A DNA stretch of 64,000 nucleotides from Boswellia sacra (GCA_013180625.2 SNVD02013879.1:1-64000); one strand, 5' to 3'. Shown: positions 37,161 to 49,320, counted from the stretch's first letter. Numbers and translations are program-made. Notes: generated from the letters alone by a model not told the origin.

Positions 37161-38029
37161 TGTAAGGTCTGAAAGTATGAAGTTATGAGTAATATAACAG
37201 TAAATTGTAAAGTAAATTGGCACAAGAGGATTTTACGTGGTTTGATTATAAAACCGACATCCACGGACAGCTTTGGAGTTGCAATTCACTAAGTTCTTGT
37301 TTGTACAATCTTAAGGATCATTTACAGTGCTGACTCACTCTTGCACACTGACCTAATCTTTGTAAAACAAAATCTCATCAAGATCTCAAACTCTAGTGAC
37401 ACTGCTCATTCTCTATCGCTAATAACTTAACAACACACTGTTAAAGAAAACATAACCACGATGTCTGACACTGAATTACATAAACACTTAACTCGCAAGT
37501 TCTCTCAAGTGTATACTAACTCAGACAGACCTAATCAAAAATTCATGCACGATTATAACCTCTCATACATGAATAAAACACTTATAAAATCAAATCAATG
37601 AAGCATTCCAAATTGCATTGAAGCTCTCTTCTTAATTCTTGGAATGCCGTGACATAAACTCTCCCAACCAACAACCATATGTTATGTAAACATAACATTA
37701 TATATAGTGGGATGCCAGATCAAAATCTCCTTAAAATCCTGTAAAAATTCTAATCAAACTCACATTAGGATAAAGACTAAAACAATATGAAGTAATGTAA
37801 GTAACTCCTAAAAGAATTAGGATACAAATAAATATTCTCCTATTTTAACTAGGATACATTAAATAATGTCTTAATCTAAGGAGATATTTATTATGAATCA
37901 AATACTTCCTAAAATATACTTCTAGAAATAGTAAAATAAGAAAAATAAAATATTCTAGTTTTATCACAAGTTGGTCCAAAATCATCATGTGTATAGTACA
38001 TGCAAGTGTGTCACACGTTAATACCAACA
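37161..38029 (-). repeat. 5' LTR of Copia element 2
   Basis: About 869 bp; plus strand starts TGTAAGGTCTG and ends ACCAACA. Partner of 27679-28552. Confidence 0.88.
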
Positions 38030-38034
38030 AGAGC

Positions 38035-38705
38035 AAAGGGGGAAGAAGAAGATTCTAGTTACTCTTGAAACTGGTTAGAAAAGAAGGAAATACAATACGT
38101 GTATTTGAATTCTCTCCAATTGAGAAATGAGGACACTTGCACTCACGAATTCTCGTCTCAAGTGGAAATTCTAAACTCAGCAGTAAAAAAGGATAGCCAG
38201 ATGACCAAAAGGACCATCGAAAATGATATAAAGTAGCCAGGTGGGGTTTCTTTTAGATTTCTTGGGGAGAAAGCCTGTAAACAGTGCATATAATCTTTTT
38301 TATTTAGGAAAGCAACAAGAGGATAATTTTAATCTTGTTAAAGGTAAAGGTTCTTTACAAAAATAATCAAATTTTGTAAATGATTTTAAAAATAAACATA
38401 ATCTAAATCAATAAATAACCAATTATTTTTAAACACGGTAATAGATACTTTACAAACCTAAAAATACCTATAATTCCTTCTTTATTGTTAGCAATTCAAT
38501 GATAAAAGAAAATCTTTGGAGAAGATTCTTTATTTTTGTCCATTAAGCGTATTATTTTCTAAATCATCTCTATGGTTTTGGACATTAAATACGTACATTT
38601 TTACGTCATCAAGCATCAAATCAAGAAAACAGCGTCTAACTGTAAGCCACAACAAGGCTTGGACCAATTAGCCGCTCCCCTTCTGGAGAGCAATGCTTTT
38701 CTGGG
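38035..38705. other. Intergenic stretch upstream of NAC pseudogene
   Basis: No gene recognised. The last part before 38706 would be the former promoter region of the NAC gene. Confidence 0.5.
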
Positions 38706-38715
38706 TATATAAATA
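38706..38715 (+). promoter_or_regulatory. TATA box of NAC pseudogene
   Basis: TATATAAATA lies 66 bases before the NAC start codon, followed by a CT-rich leader, which fits a plant core promoter. Confidence 0.6.
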
Positions 38716-39439
38716 AGTGATCATCCACTCCCCTTCGTCTCACAGTCTGCAGAGCAAAGCAAGTCATTCTATCAAAACAGATGAAGACTCGCTTGTGTTG
38801 TGCTTTGGGGATCAGAAATGGAGAAGGAGTGAGATTTTATCCCACAGAGGAAGAACTCTTCTTTCTACTGGAGGAAACGAGACTTGACCCTGCTTTCATT
38901 GTGCATACCATTCTTGATTAAAACATTTATGAATGCGAACCTTCCGAATTGTTTGGTAAGTATCATCAACAAAATGAGACCAAAAATGTGTGTTTTTTTT
39001 TCCCGGCCTTGTCAACGATGGTTGTTTTAACTGATGAGTTTTCTTGTGGGTGTGATGCAGGGCTTCCTGGAATCCGGCAGAGTGAAAAATGGTGCAACTC
39101 TACTGTGCACCTGATTATATGAAAGAAGATGGTATCCAACGCCTTCAACAGTTGACTGAAAAGGGGTACTGCAATGATTCTATTAAAAGATCAAGACGGG
39201 ATACAGGAAAGTGACTGCCATACCTCGATTTATAAAAGCAAAAAGATGCGAGAAGAATATTGGTCTCAGAAGAACTCTTGTTTTCTATCAACGTACCCTT
39301 GGTTCTAAGGAGATTAGGACTAACTGGGTCATGCATGAGTACGTTATCAGATACGGTCCTTCTTTTAAGGTTCATGCTTTGCTATTTCTTATTTGTTTTA
39401 GTGTAGACTTGCCTTTGGTTTCAACTTCATTACTTATCT

Positions 39440-39457
39440 TTTTTTTTTTTTTTTTTG
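39440..39457. repeat. Poly-T tract
   Basis: Run of T in the second intron region of the NAC pseudogene. Confidence 0.8.
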
Positions 39458-39863
39458 ATTCATTATCTATGGATAAAGATTGAAGGGATTGATGAGCTTG
39501 CTAGAATCTTGATTTTGAATCAGGATATGATCCGATTAGTCAACCTGAGAAATTAAAAATTATATGTTCATTTGTATACATGTTTTGCCATTAGATTATA
39601 TGTCAGTTCAGTTCGGTACTGTTGAGTACTTGCCTTGGTGATAGCTAACTGAGGTGCTAAAATAAATAAAACTACGATAGTCCTGTGGGTAAATCTCACT
39701 TGGATTTGAAATTATGGGAATAGCATTTGGGGAAGGGTTGGTCCCAATGCAACTATTTTTTACTTTCGATTGAATAAGAGCTATTTTGATGAATGGGAAT
39801 CTATTTTTATTTTTATACTAGAAGCTTGTTAAGTAGTATTTGACCATGTTGATGAAATTCTGC

Positions 39864-40012
39864 TATTGATAGATAATATTTATTAGTAAGGAGATCATTT
39901 CACTTTGACCTTTGAATTGATGTAGGAAGATTTCGTTTCTATTAATAGATAATATTTATTAATAAGGAGATCATTTCACTTTGACCTAATTCATGTAGGA
40001 GGATTTCGTCTT
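39864..40012. repeat. Direct repeat, two copies of about 75 bp
   Basis: Both copies contain ATAGATAATATTTATTA, then AAGGAGATCATTTCACTTTG and ATGTAGGA-GATTTCGT. They lie inside the NAC pseudogene intron. Confidence 0.8.
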
Positions 40013-41044
40013 GTGTCGTATGAAACGGAAACGAGATAACAAGCCTTATATCTCAACCATAAATTAATGAAGACAAACGAGCTAAGAAGTCTTCTACCGC
40101 AACCTAAATCTATGACAGGGGAGTTAAGGAAGCTCCTACATCAACCAAAAATGAGACACAAGTCTTTGTCTCGTTGAATGATGAAGCTCAACCAAGTCAC
40201 AATGTGGCTTGTAATGATGGTTTTAGAAATCATTTTGTAGAAAACAGTTCCCCGGAATCGAACTAGGATGCGATTCTAATATTAGAAATCATGCTGCAGA
40301 AAATATTTCTCCGGATTCGCAACCTGGTACAAAAATGTTGCAAGTACCAGGTTGCAATTCGATGTCTAATTCTGGACACCAAGTCGCAGAAGCTCCAGAA
40401 TATACTTCGCAGTTGGATCCTTTACTACCTTCAAAACGGAATTCGCTCAGTGGCTGTAGTGCGCTGGATCAGACCTCTTTCTTCGCACTGCAGTCACTTA
40501 TATATCCAGAACTGCAGCCCCTGCCAAGTTGTGATTTGATTTCTAATTCTGGACGCCATGTTGCAGGAGCTCCACAATACACTTCACTGGTAGATCCTCT
40601 ACTTCTTTGAAAACCAAGTGTTCCCAGTGCCTGTAGTGGGCTAAATCAGACCCCTTCCTTCCCACTGCAGACAACAATATATCCAGCATCGCAGCCGCTG
40701 CCCAATAGGCATCTGAACTAAGTAGTGGCTCATGCTTGTGGTCCTTTCCAGCCCAACATTCACTGAATCCAAATTGTTACTCGTCTTCTTGCTCCAGCAT
40801 AATCGGGATATTAAAATCTAAATTGTCACAGGCAGTTGAATGGTCTTGGATCATTGCAAGAGGCTGCAGCCTGGTTTCAGAGTTGTTCGATAAGTTTGCA
40901 ATCAGCTTCAGTTTCAGGAGATATGGCATTCTGGGTCTGTTCTTCCCACTTTTTAGTCTTCATTGGCTGGCAGCACCTTTTGGTTTATGCATCTTCTGGA
41001 ATCTACCATTGCAGGACTTAGATTTTTGAACCTGCCATTATAAT

Positions 41045-41100
41045 TAGTAGTTGTATGGAATATATGCGCACTTTGCCAAATTTACCATCTTCTCGTATTT
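41045..41100 (-). pseudogene. ARMC7 exon 2 fragment (duplicate of 61515-61588)
   Basis: Minus strand gives KMVNLAKCAYIPYNY and then a stop, against [16 protein letters not shown] in the gene at 60268-61588. The flanking intron sequence (41100-41500) is also related to 61600-61820, so this is a genomic duplicate and not a processed copy. Confidence 0.75.
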
Positions 41101-41115
41101 GGTACTGTAAGAAGA

Positions 41116-41330
41116 AAAAATCAATTAGTTAATAATATATAATTTTAGTAGTTGAACATTCTGATGCAGAATTATAACCTAAATGTTAATTAACATTGAA
41201 AAATTCAATTAGTTAATAATATATAATTTTAATTAACATTGAAAAAATCAATTAGTTAATAATATATAATTTTAGTAGTTGAACATTCTAATGCAGAATC
41301 ATAACGTAAAGGTTAATTAACATTTACGTA
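41116..41330. repeat. AT-rich tandem repeat, about 80 bp, two to three copies
   Basis: Units carry AATCAATTAGTTAATAATA, AATTTTAGTAGTTGAACATT and TGCAGAAT-ATAAC. The middle copy is shortened. Confidence 0.75.
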
Positions 41331-43611
41331 GGAAATATTTTAAATAATTAATTAAGGACTTAGAAATAATAACAATTCAAAGTCTAATGTCATGTTAAAT
41401 TTAAATTTCGAAGTGGGGAATGGGAATGTTTTTAATTTAAGTTGTTTCATCTATGAATACTACACTTCAGAGTTCAGCATGTAAATAATAATAATAATAA
41501 TAATAAATCATGAGGCTCAGAAAAGATATTTATTTATTTACTGCATCTTCAATTCTCTTTGTAAAACTTGTAGCTCAAAATTAATTCTTTGTTTGACAAA
41601 TTATATTCTGATACAAAGTTAGCTGGATTGTTTGATAGTCCATGTGTTGTTCATTAATTAATAAACATAAATTTTTTATGTATGAAGAAAAATATGGAAA
41701 GAAAAAATATACAAACAATCACACAATTTTATTCCATTGAAGGTATGAATTATATATATACATATATAGCATTGTTACATTGTCGTTTTGCTGTTTGCCT
41801 ATGGTATAATATAGACTAAATATCCATGAATAGTTGCAAGTCTATTGAAGGGATGGTTAACTTTTGATATATTGGAGGAAACTAATAAAAGATTTTGTTT
41901 ACTGCTTTGTCATATTCAGTCCGAAGAGTTGAGGAAGGAATGATTCATTTTACTGATACTTTCAATAAAATAAATCATTGCATCATTTGCTACATTCCCA
42001 CCTACTGTACAACACAGTCATGCAGAAATACAACGTTTCCTCAACTCTTATGATCTTACGAAGTATGCTACAAGCAATATGCTTTACACGTTCGCTTTCC
42101 AGGATGTCAGGCCCGCGTCTCTTGTGATTGTAATGATTGGGTTTTCTCTGCTGTCCGGTTGTGCTGCATGAGCATACGATGCCTCCAACTGAGCGAAGAT
42201 TGATGTCTAGGAAGAGTTTACAGGGAGAAATCATGACATCCATTCTCATCTGAATTCTTGTAGTTCCAATTACCAAGCATTAAACAACTATGTAAACATG
42301 AAACAAATTTCTGTAGTATAAACTCCTAATAGTATATTATAAGGGTACATTTCTTATAATAAAACAAATTTGGATGGTAATTTAATTAGTTATAGTTTCT
42401 AAATTTAATGTCCCAATAATAATACTCTCATTGATATTCTAACAAAATAATCTTTAATATACTATTAAAATAATAGAGAGAAAAAAAATTATATAACTTC
42501 CATACTTAATTTAAAATATTACTTAGGTTGATAAAAAATAAAAAAATAAAAAAATATTTTATGATTGTATTTCATTTCATTTATAAAAAAACAAAAAAAA
42601 AATTACAACCAAAATTAGTCATGTGCTCGTAAATCTCTAGACTAAATTTGAATATATATCATACTCAGAACCCTTGCCTTAAGCTTTATCAGCTAGTGCA
42701 CAACCTAGGATAAACTTGAGATTATGTTGTCGATGCCGTAATCTGCGTTCAATAAGTAGATATATTTTACTTTTCCTATATCATCATCATCTAGACATAC
42801 TTAACCAAAGAAATGCTCCTTTTTTATTTTAGTTTATTTTTTCTTTTCATAAAAATGAACAATTAGCTTAAATAACTTACGTCCTAAACTAGTAAATGAA
42901 TAATATTCATTAATGAATTCATAATATAAATAATTTGATATCGCATTATTATTTAAGCTAGTAAGCTTAGAAAAAAGTTGTTTCATTTTTTATTTTATTT
43001 AAATTTGAAATCATTCTAAAACATGAGGTTTACATTTTTTAACAAGCCCTCTATTTAGAACATTACTCTGATACACATTCGTCTAGGACGATGTTCTAAA
43101 AGTCATGTTTGTTCATTATAGCGAATTATAAATGTATGTGGTATAAGACAAAAACAATAAATATTGATAACTCAGAAGTCACACAATCTCATCACTAGAG
43201 ATACATAATTTATGAATAATGTAGGGCATTGATGTTACACTGGCGTGAGGGATGTTTGTTTTCTAACAGTTTTGGTAACTTAATAAATCAAATGAGCACT
43301 TATCGTCACTTAATATACATCACTAATTAATTGTTAATTTTCAATTTTTCTTAAATCTTAAAAAAAGTGCTAACTTGAATATTTAGTTCTTATTTTACCT
43401 ATTTACCTTACTTTATGTATACATTTCGAAATCAATTATTTAAAAAATTTTACCTAAAATTATTAGTGACAATCAAACATGCATAATCAATTTTTCCTCT
43501 GACATGGTGTGTAGGATTCAGGAACACTCCACATTATGGTTTTGGGCACATTGAAAATACAAACTGGGATATCATATCTTCACGATCAAATTCTTCATCA
43601 AGGTTTCGTTG
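41331..43611. other. Intergenic stretch, no gene recognised
   Basis: It contains an ATA/AAT microsatellite (about 41487-41507), a TA-rich stretch near 41750, and a 97-codon frame at 41983-42276 (minus) with several cysteines but no known motif. The part 41510-41900 is related to 58060-58360. Confidence 0.55.
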
Positions 43612-43639
43612 GATCACTGGTAGAAAATGACCTATGACA

Positions 43640-43930
43640 ACGTGCAGACGCATGTTGCTGTTCTGCATGTTGCGAAAAGTCCAAGAAATTCCGCAACAAG
43701 CATTGCACGTTGTCGTAGGCCCTTTTGCTTATTGCAGTTAAAGATTTGGCAACGTGCATCGCACGTTGTTAAATACCCAACAATCACAAACTTTTAGTAA
43801 CGTGCAATGCAAGTTGCACGTTGCTGTAACTCAAATAGCAACGTGTAATGCACGTTGCTGTATATCATTAATGGCAACGCACAATGCACGTTGCAATATC
43901 TGAGGTGACAATTTTTTGGCAACATGCATT
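43640..43930. repeat. CACTA-2 left subterminal repeats
   Basis: About eight copies of GCAACGTGCA or its complement, several joined as imperfect palindromes. The matching cluster at the right end is 57345-57480. Confidence 0.85.
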
Positions 43931-44274
43931 AGTATAATATATATTTTAAAAATAAATGCATATATATTTATAAATTTTTGGATAATTTGTGATGCTTATA
44001 ATATTTTATAACTATACACATCATAATAGAAATGATTACATTCAAGTTCACAATTATATATAACATCAAATTGCATATTTAAATTGAAATGAATATAATT
44101 ACAATAAAGTTCAAGTACTTGTGTCTATACAACAAGTAACAAGCATTGGAATTGAAAATAAGTAGCCTACATGAACAATAAGAAAATAACAAGTACTAGA
44201 TGATTTGAGTGCTTAAAGTACCACAAATGAAACAACCATTAGAATTTAAAATGTCTCCTCCTCTTTAACCCTTT

Positions 44275-45695
44275 TGATAGGTGTTTATTTATGTATTACT
44301 TTTATATCAATTCGTCCATGTTTCTTTGCTATATTCTGTGGTATTTTTATGTTTTTGTGTGTTTTGATGTTTGTAGGAGTTTTGGAGCAACTTGCACAAA
44401 AATGGAATAAAACCCTTCATTTTCACCTCTGCTAGTCAGTGATCTTCTCGGATTTAATTGTATTGATATACAATGAACCCGACGACTATTATATACCGTT
44501 GGAAAGCTCTCAAAGTCTATTTTCTGGAGAAATTTACGGTTTATAAATCCATTCAGTGTACCAAAAGTTGTAATCAAAACAGTGTGAAATGTATAGAAAT
44601 ATAATTCCACAAGCACTGTAGCATGTATAATATGGGACACTGTAGCAAGTCACTGTAGCAGAGTATTTAAACACATTTTAGGGTTTTATTTTCATAAATT
44701 GAAGAGGGGAAAACGTGGGAGGAGGCTGCATTTCTGGATTTCTCTCATCCCTTGGAGTTCTTGAAGGAGAAAGAAGATTTTTAAAGAGGAGGAACTACAA
44801 TTCCAAGATGATTCATCTACAAAGAAGATTTTCAAAGAATTTGCTAAGTTCTTTCTTTCCTTTTCAATTCTGAAATTTCTCTGTATTGTATTTATTATTC
44901 TGATTGAATATGTGTAACTAAATCTGAATTGGTTGAGGGTGATTTCAAAGCCGTTGATATGGTTTTTGTAAGTTGATTGTGTAAGGAATTGTTATCCAAT
45001 TCTCTAATTGAAGTTGCTTGTATTATCCCATATTTAATGCTTATGATTGCTTGCTGATTGTATTTGAGTGGCCAACTGAATATAATCTGGTTGTGATTTA
45101 TTGCTAGACTAGAAATCTTGATCCGTAATTGTCTTGAATTTCTAATCATTGGTAGCAAAATTGTGATCAGAGATTACACTTGGAGAATATAACCTAAGTT
45201 AAATAATCCGAGCTTGTGTGTTTATTGCTTAGATCAACCTATCTTTCTTATCATAATGCATCCATTGAATTAAACTCAGAGAGCTTGTTCTAGGTTGATT
45301 AATGGATAGAGATTAAATAAAGAGCTTGTTTTATTTAACAACAAAGTAAGGAAAGATTGGGGTAATAGAGCTTGTTATTATCTACAGTTGATAACTTCAA
45401 TGCTGTAATTAGATGACAATTCTATAATTAATTCGCAAATCCATATTTGTGGTAGAGAAGGATCCCTTAACCAGCTTTCTCCCATTGATTTTTCATTCAA
45501 ATTTACTTTCTGTTTTGTTATTCTTTACTTGCATTCTTATTTCATTTAGTAAATCATTCAACAAAAATCCCCCATGTTTAGTTTATTGTTGCTGGAAATA
45601 ACAAATTCAATTAGAATCAATCCTCGTGGGAACGATATCTACTTATTACTTTATTACTTGTGCGACTAGTATACTTGCTAGTTTCGAAAGCATCA
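44275..45695 (+). repeat. 5' LTR of family B element
   Basis: 1421 bp, TGATAGGTG...GCATCA. It differs from the 3' LTR at a limited number of scattered sites, which indicates a young insertion. Confidence 0.95.
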
Positions 45696-45701
45696 AGTTT
45701 T

Positions 45702-45719
45702 TGGCGCCGTTGCCGGGGA
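45702..45719 (+). other. Primer binding site, tRNA-Asp
   Basis: TGGCGCCGTTGCCGGGGA is fully complementary to the plant tRNA-Asp(GTC) 3' end and lies 6 bases inside the LTR. Confidence 0.92.
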
Positions 45720-45808
45720 TTGATTTTCTAATCGATTTGTTATTTTGTTTTCATTGTTGCTTCATATTTTCTTTGTTTTTCTTTTCTGATTGTTTGTGTT
45801 TAGACAAC

Positions 45809-46330
45809 ATGGCAGTAAACTTCTATCAATTCAGTAGCGGATTTGGGCCACAAGTACCATGGAGAGTAAATGAGGTAAGCACTCCGAACATTGAACAACA
45901 ACTTTCTGAGCTAACCTCTCTTGTGAAAAACATGGCTGTAGGAGATATCCAAAAATCTTATGAATGTGGGATATATTCTACGATGGAGCATCCCATCGAC
46001 ATGTATCCAACTTTACAAGAAGAATATATGGAACAAGCCAATGCCATGGGTGGATTTCCAGGACAAACGAGGCAATGGTATGATCCTTTCTCTAGCACTT
46101 ACAATGCTGGATGGGAAGATCAACATAATTTCAGTTACTGGAATCATCAACCCATCACTCCAAATGTGATACCAAATCGGCCACAAAGTTTCAATCAACC
46201 TAGAGTGCAGTAACCATTTCAAATGCAACCACCACCAATGCCACATCCAGCACCGCAACCAACTTCGCAAAACTCAGGTATGTCTCTCGAAGATATTGTT
46301 AATGCACTTGCCACTAACACAATGTAATTC
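45809..46330 (+). pseudogene. Gypsy gag C-terminal half, family B
   Basis: The ATG at 45809 opens a frame that lacks the capsid domain and starts directly in the C-terminal gag segment. It contains a leucine-rich part, a decayed zinc knuckle in which later Cys are Tyr (ECGIYSTMEHPIDMYP), MGGFPGQTRQWYDPFS and a Pro/Gln tail. A single CAG-to-TAG-type change gives a TAA stop at 46211-46213, where the copy at 1721-2343 reads on. Gag of this kind would package RNA poorly or not at all. The same capsid deletion in both family-B copies shows it was inherited by the family. Confidence 0.82.
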
Positions 46331-46418
46331 CAGCAGGAAACTGGGGCAAGTATCCAAAACCTGGCAAATCAAATGGGACAATTGGCTACTAGCATGAGAA
46401 AAATTATCTTCTCAAGCA

Positions 46419-47458
46419 GTGATCAATCCAGGAGAGACTGTTAGTGCGATAACTTCACAAGGTGGAGAGCAATTAGATATCTTGCCAAGGAAATCACAAA
46501 CTGATGAAGGAGATGACACCACTTCCACCATGAACAAAACATTGACTTCTCAGGTAAATCCTATAACCCTCATTCCTTCATATGTTTCTCCTCCACCTTT
46601 TCCTAGTAGATTTGAAAAATTGAAGAAGAAGGAACAAGAACGGGAAATCTTGGAAACTTTTCGCAAGATTGAGGTAAATATACCACTTCTGGATGCTATC
46701 AAGCAATTACCTCGTTATGCAAAATTTCTCAAGGAGTTATGCACCAACAAGAGAAAGTTGAAAGGAAATGAGAAGGTAAGTGTGGGGGAAAATGTTTCAA
46801 CTGTTTTAAAAAGAAAAATTCCTCCGAAATACAAAGATTCAGGTACGTCCTTTCACCAATTACATGCACCATTGGTAAAACCAAGTTTGAAAGAGCTATG
46901 TTCGATTTAGAAGCATTTATTAATGTCATGCCATATTCTATTTATGCTTCTTTAAATCTTGGACCTTTTGCGAAAACTGATATTACCATTCAACTTACCC
47001 AAAGTGTTGTGGAAGATGTGCTTGTGCGGGTGAATCAATTGGTTTTCCCAGCAAACTTCTATGTCCTTGAAATAGAGGATGAGACATCCCCTAATCCAAC
47101 ACCGATTTTTTTAGGGAGACCATTCTTGAAAACTGCTAGAACCAAGATTGATGTTCATGATGGCACTCTGACCATAGAGTTTGATGGCAAGGTGATGTGT
47201 TTTAATATTTTTGAGGAAATGAGGTACTCTAATGACTTATATTCTGTTTTTGCAGTTGACGTTATTGATTATTTGCCACAACAATGTTTTGAGTTAACTC
47301 GCAAGAATGGAGTGGATGTTGCTATTAGTGACCACATAAGGATAGAAAGTTTCAAAGAACCAAGAAAGCTGATACAAGTGTCTAAAGAAGTGGAGGAAGC
47401 TGTGACAAGCTTGGATGAGACTATAGCTATCACCACAAATAGGTATGATGTTTCGTAA
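46419..47458 (+). pseudogene. Gypsy protease region, family B
   Basis: Frame one (46419-46910) carries the linker with PPPFPSRFEKLKKKEQE and VNIPLLDAIKQLPRYAKF. Frame two (46898-47458) carries the active-site segment MFDLEAFINVMPYS, then FPANFYVLEIEDET and FLGRPFLKTARTKIDVHDGT. A frameshift lies near 46850-46900 and the catalytic D-L-G reads DLE, as in the copy at 829-1410. The shared substitution points to a common inactive ancestor. Confidence 0.85.
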
Positions 47459-47464
47459 ATTGAA

Positions 47465-47791
47465 TTGCCTTTATCTAATGAGAAACTTCTTCCTTTTGTG
47501 ATGAAAGCCAATACCTTGGAGCTTAAGTCACTTCCAGATCATTTGAATCATGGATTCTTGGGTGAGAATGATACTTTGCAAGTTACAAAGGAAATTGGGC
47601 CTTGCACGATACAAGAAGAGAAACTCATCCGAATACTTACAGATCACAAAATAGCTATTGAGTGGACAATTGTTGACATCCAAGGCCCATCCATATGCAT
47701 TGACCGTATTTTGTTAGAAGAGGGATCCAAGCCCATTAGAGAAGCACAATGGAAATTGGATCCTCCCATGATGGAACCAACGTCGGGCTGA
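47465..47791 (+). pseudogene. Gypsy pre-RT segment; rest of pol deleted
   Basis: The frame contains the spacer before reverse transcriptase, LPDHLNHGFLGEND, and ICIDRILLEEGSKPIREAQW. At PPMME the coding match stops and the sequence jumps to the post-pol region. Fingers, palm, RNase H and integrase, about 3 kb in family A, are absent. Confidence 0.85.
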
Positions 47792-47803
47792 GGACGTTAA
47801 ACC

Positions 47804-47829
47804 AAGCGCTTATTGGGAGGCAACCCAAT
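47804..47829 (+). other. Post-pol hairpin motif of family B element
   Basis: AAGCGCTT is followed by ATTGGGAGGCAACCCAAT, a 6-bp perfect stem with a 6-base loop. It is the first segment kept after the pol deletion and is shared with family A. Confidence 0.7.
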
Positions 47830-48232
47830 GTTTTTGAAAAATAAAAAAAAGAAGAAAAGAAAAATAAAATGATGTAATAATGATCGATTTTTGTGTCTTG
47901 AGGAGATCCTTTCATATGCATCAAATTGATCAGGTTTTTATCTCTCTTTGCCATCTGTCTTATTTGTTTTAATATTTTTTACTTGTTTTTGACTTTTGTT
48001 TGCTATTGTGTTGTTATCTCTTTTATGTGTCTTTAGTTTCGTTTCTGCTCTTTTCTTTTCATTCCCTTTGTTTAATTTGATTATTCCGTACTTCGAATTC
48101 ATTTGTGCAGCAACTTGAGGAAACATTCAAACGGGAGTTGAAGCCATTGTTCGAAGGTTTAAAACGTGCATATCTTGGAGAAAAACAAACTCGATCGCAT
48201 TATCGGTAATATCTCTGCTTTTCTCCTCTTCA

Positions 48233-48718
48233 ATGGATGCTGATATCTTTCTATCGAACCTTCGTAAATATTTCCCTTCACTTCCTCAAAATGCTGTGTT
48301 TTAAATTTATAAAGTACGAATGACTAGACTTTGGGCAGTAGATGCTCCTAAATTGCCTGCTGAATATCCGATGGCTTATCGAAGCCAAGGTGAGATTGTC
48401 CGGTGAGCCGGACATTAATCTCGCAAAATACATGCCTGGTCTAGGAAGAGCTACTACGCCAAGAGGCGAAGAGCGAAAAGGTTACAAGTATGTTATAAAT
48501 GTGCTAGATGGAATTGTAACAAGACTTGTCGTTCATTAGGTTTTGCGTCCAGAATAGAGAATATAAACTTTCATTTATTAAGAATGGTTTGAGTAATGAG
48601 TCGCTGGATAATGTTTTGTTAACTCTCGATTCACTTTCTTGTGGACTTGTTCAGCGTGAATTGCTTAATCTATGGACACAATTTCGTGTGAATTGCAGTG
48701 CTATAGTCTAGGGAATCT
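48233..48718 (+). pseudogene. ORF-X, broken copy in family B
   Basis: The ATG at 48233 begins MDADIFLSNLRKYFPSLPQN, homologous to the frame at 17997-18452. The series is then broken by a TAA near 48302 and by a one-base loss near 48450. In the shifted frame the basic run (AKRRRAKRL) and the finger CYKCARWNCNKTC are kept, and the C-terminal part with FIKNGLSNESLDNVLLTLDS and LWTQF returns in another frame. Here ORF-X is damaged and LOG intact, the reverse of family A. The role of the protein is unknown. Confidence 0.75.
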
Positions 48719-49000
48719 GACTAAAAACGACCCTGTTTGCCAGTTTATAAGAAAACTGGATGGGAGCAAATCCCCGACTCATAGAAGGCGTTTCAGCCGT
48801 TACTGGACGTAAAACCAGAGGAAGATGTGAGCCACAATCACAACTACTTGTATATTTGAATGTGTGTTGTTGTTGTAGAATTTCTTTTCTTGTTTCATTT
48901 GATCTGATTATCAATGTTGTTTTTGTGTTGTTGTTTGTTGATTTTGTTTGTTTTAATTTCAAGTTTTCTTTTTGACAACCATATGACTACCCCATGATAT

Positions 49001-49320
49001 AAGCACACGTGGAAGACAAGTGTGGAGTTTGTCCAACCTCCCCGAAAGTATATCTTTCTTTTCATGCTTCACGCGGGAGATAAGTGTGGAGGTTTTGTCA
49101 ACCTCCACCAAAAGTATTGTCATGCTTCACGTGGGAAACAAGTGTGGCGGTTTTTTCAAACCCCACCGAAAGTCTATCTCCATTTTTCATACACACGTGG
49201 GCGAAAAGTGTGGAGGTTTTGTCAAACCCCACCGAAAGCATATCTATTTTTTCAAATCTCGGGGCGATAAATCTGCATCGAACAACCCCCATCGAAATTA
49301 TGTCCCATGTGTCAAATTTG
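49001..49320 (+). repeat. Hairpin repeat array with G-boxes upstream of LOG
   Basis: Five units of 58-66 bp. The first four have GTGTGGAGG, a short loop, CAACCTCCACC (self-complementary) and (C/A)GAAAG; the fifth keeps CATCGAACAACCCCCATCGA. Perfect CACGTG boxes are at 49006, 49128 and 49194, with a variant (CACGCG) in the second unit. G-boxes are bound by plant bZIP and bHLH factors. Confidence 0.75.

Larger units (their letters stand above)
38781..41029 (+). pseudogene. NAC transcription factor with C-terminal membrane anchor, decayed
   Basis: Exon one (38781-38955) encodes GVRFYPTEEELLFLLEE and PAFIVHTILD, then a stop where NAC proteins have DVNIYE. It ends with ELFG and an exact GTAAGT donor. 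Exon two (from 39061, after TGATGCAG) continues with LPGIRQSEKW, CAPDYMKEDG, IKTGYRKVT, RRTLVFYQ and IRTNWVMHEY, NAC subdomains C and D in shifting frames. The distal part (40290-40740) has near-repeated units of about 150 bp. The end (40736-41029) is hydrophobic, as in membrane-tethered NAC (NTL) factors, which are released by proteolysis to enter the nucleus. Stops and frameshifts make it non-functional. Confidence 0.85.

Noticed and set aside
41983..42276. 97-codon minus-strand frame with several cysteines
   Set aside because: No recognisable domain, no relative in the window, AT-rich surroundings; most likely chance.
45702..45719. tRNA-Asp gene
   Set aside because: Only the 18 bases complementary to the tRNA 3' end are present at each LTR, as for primer sites; no tRNA body or cloverleaf.
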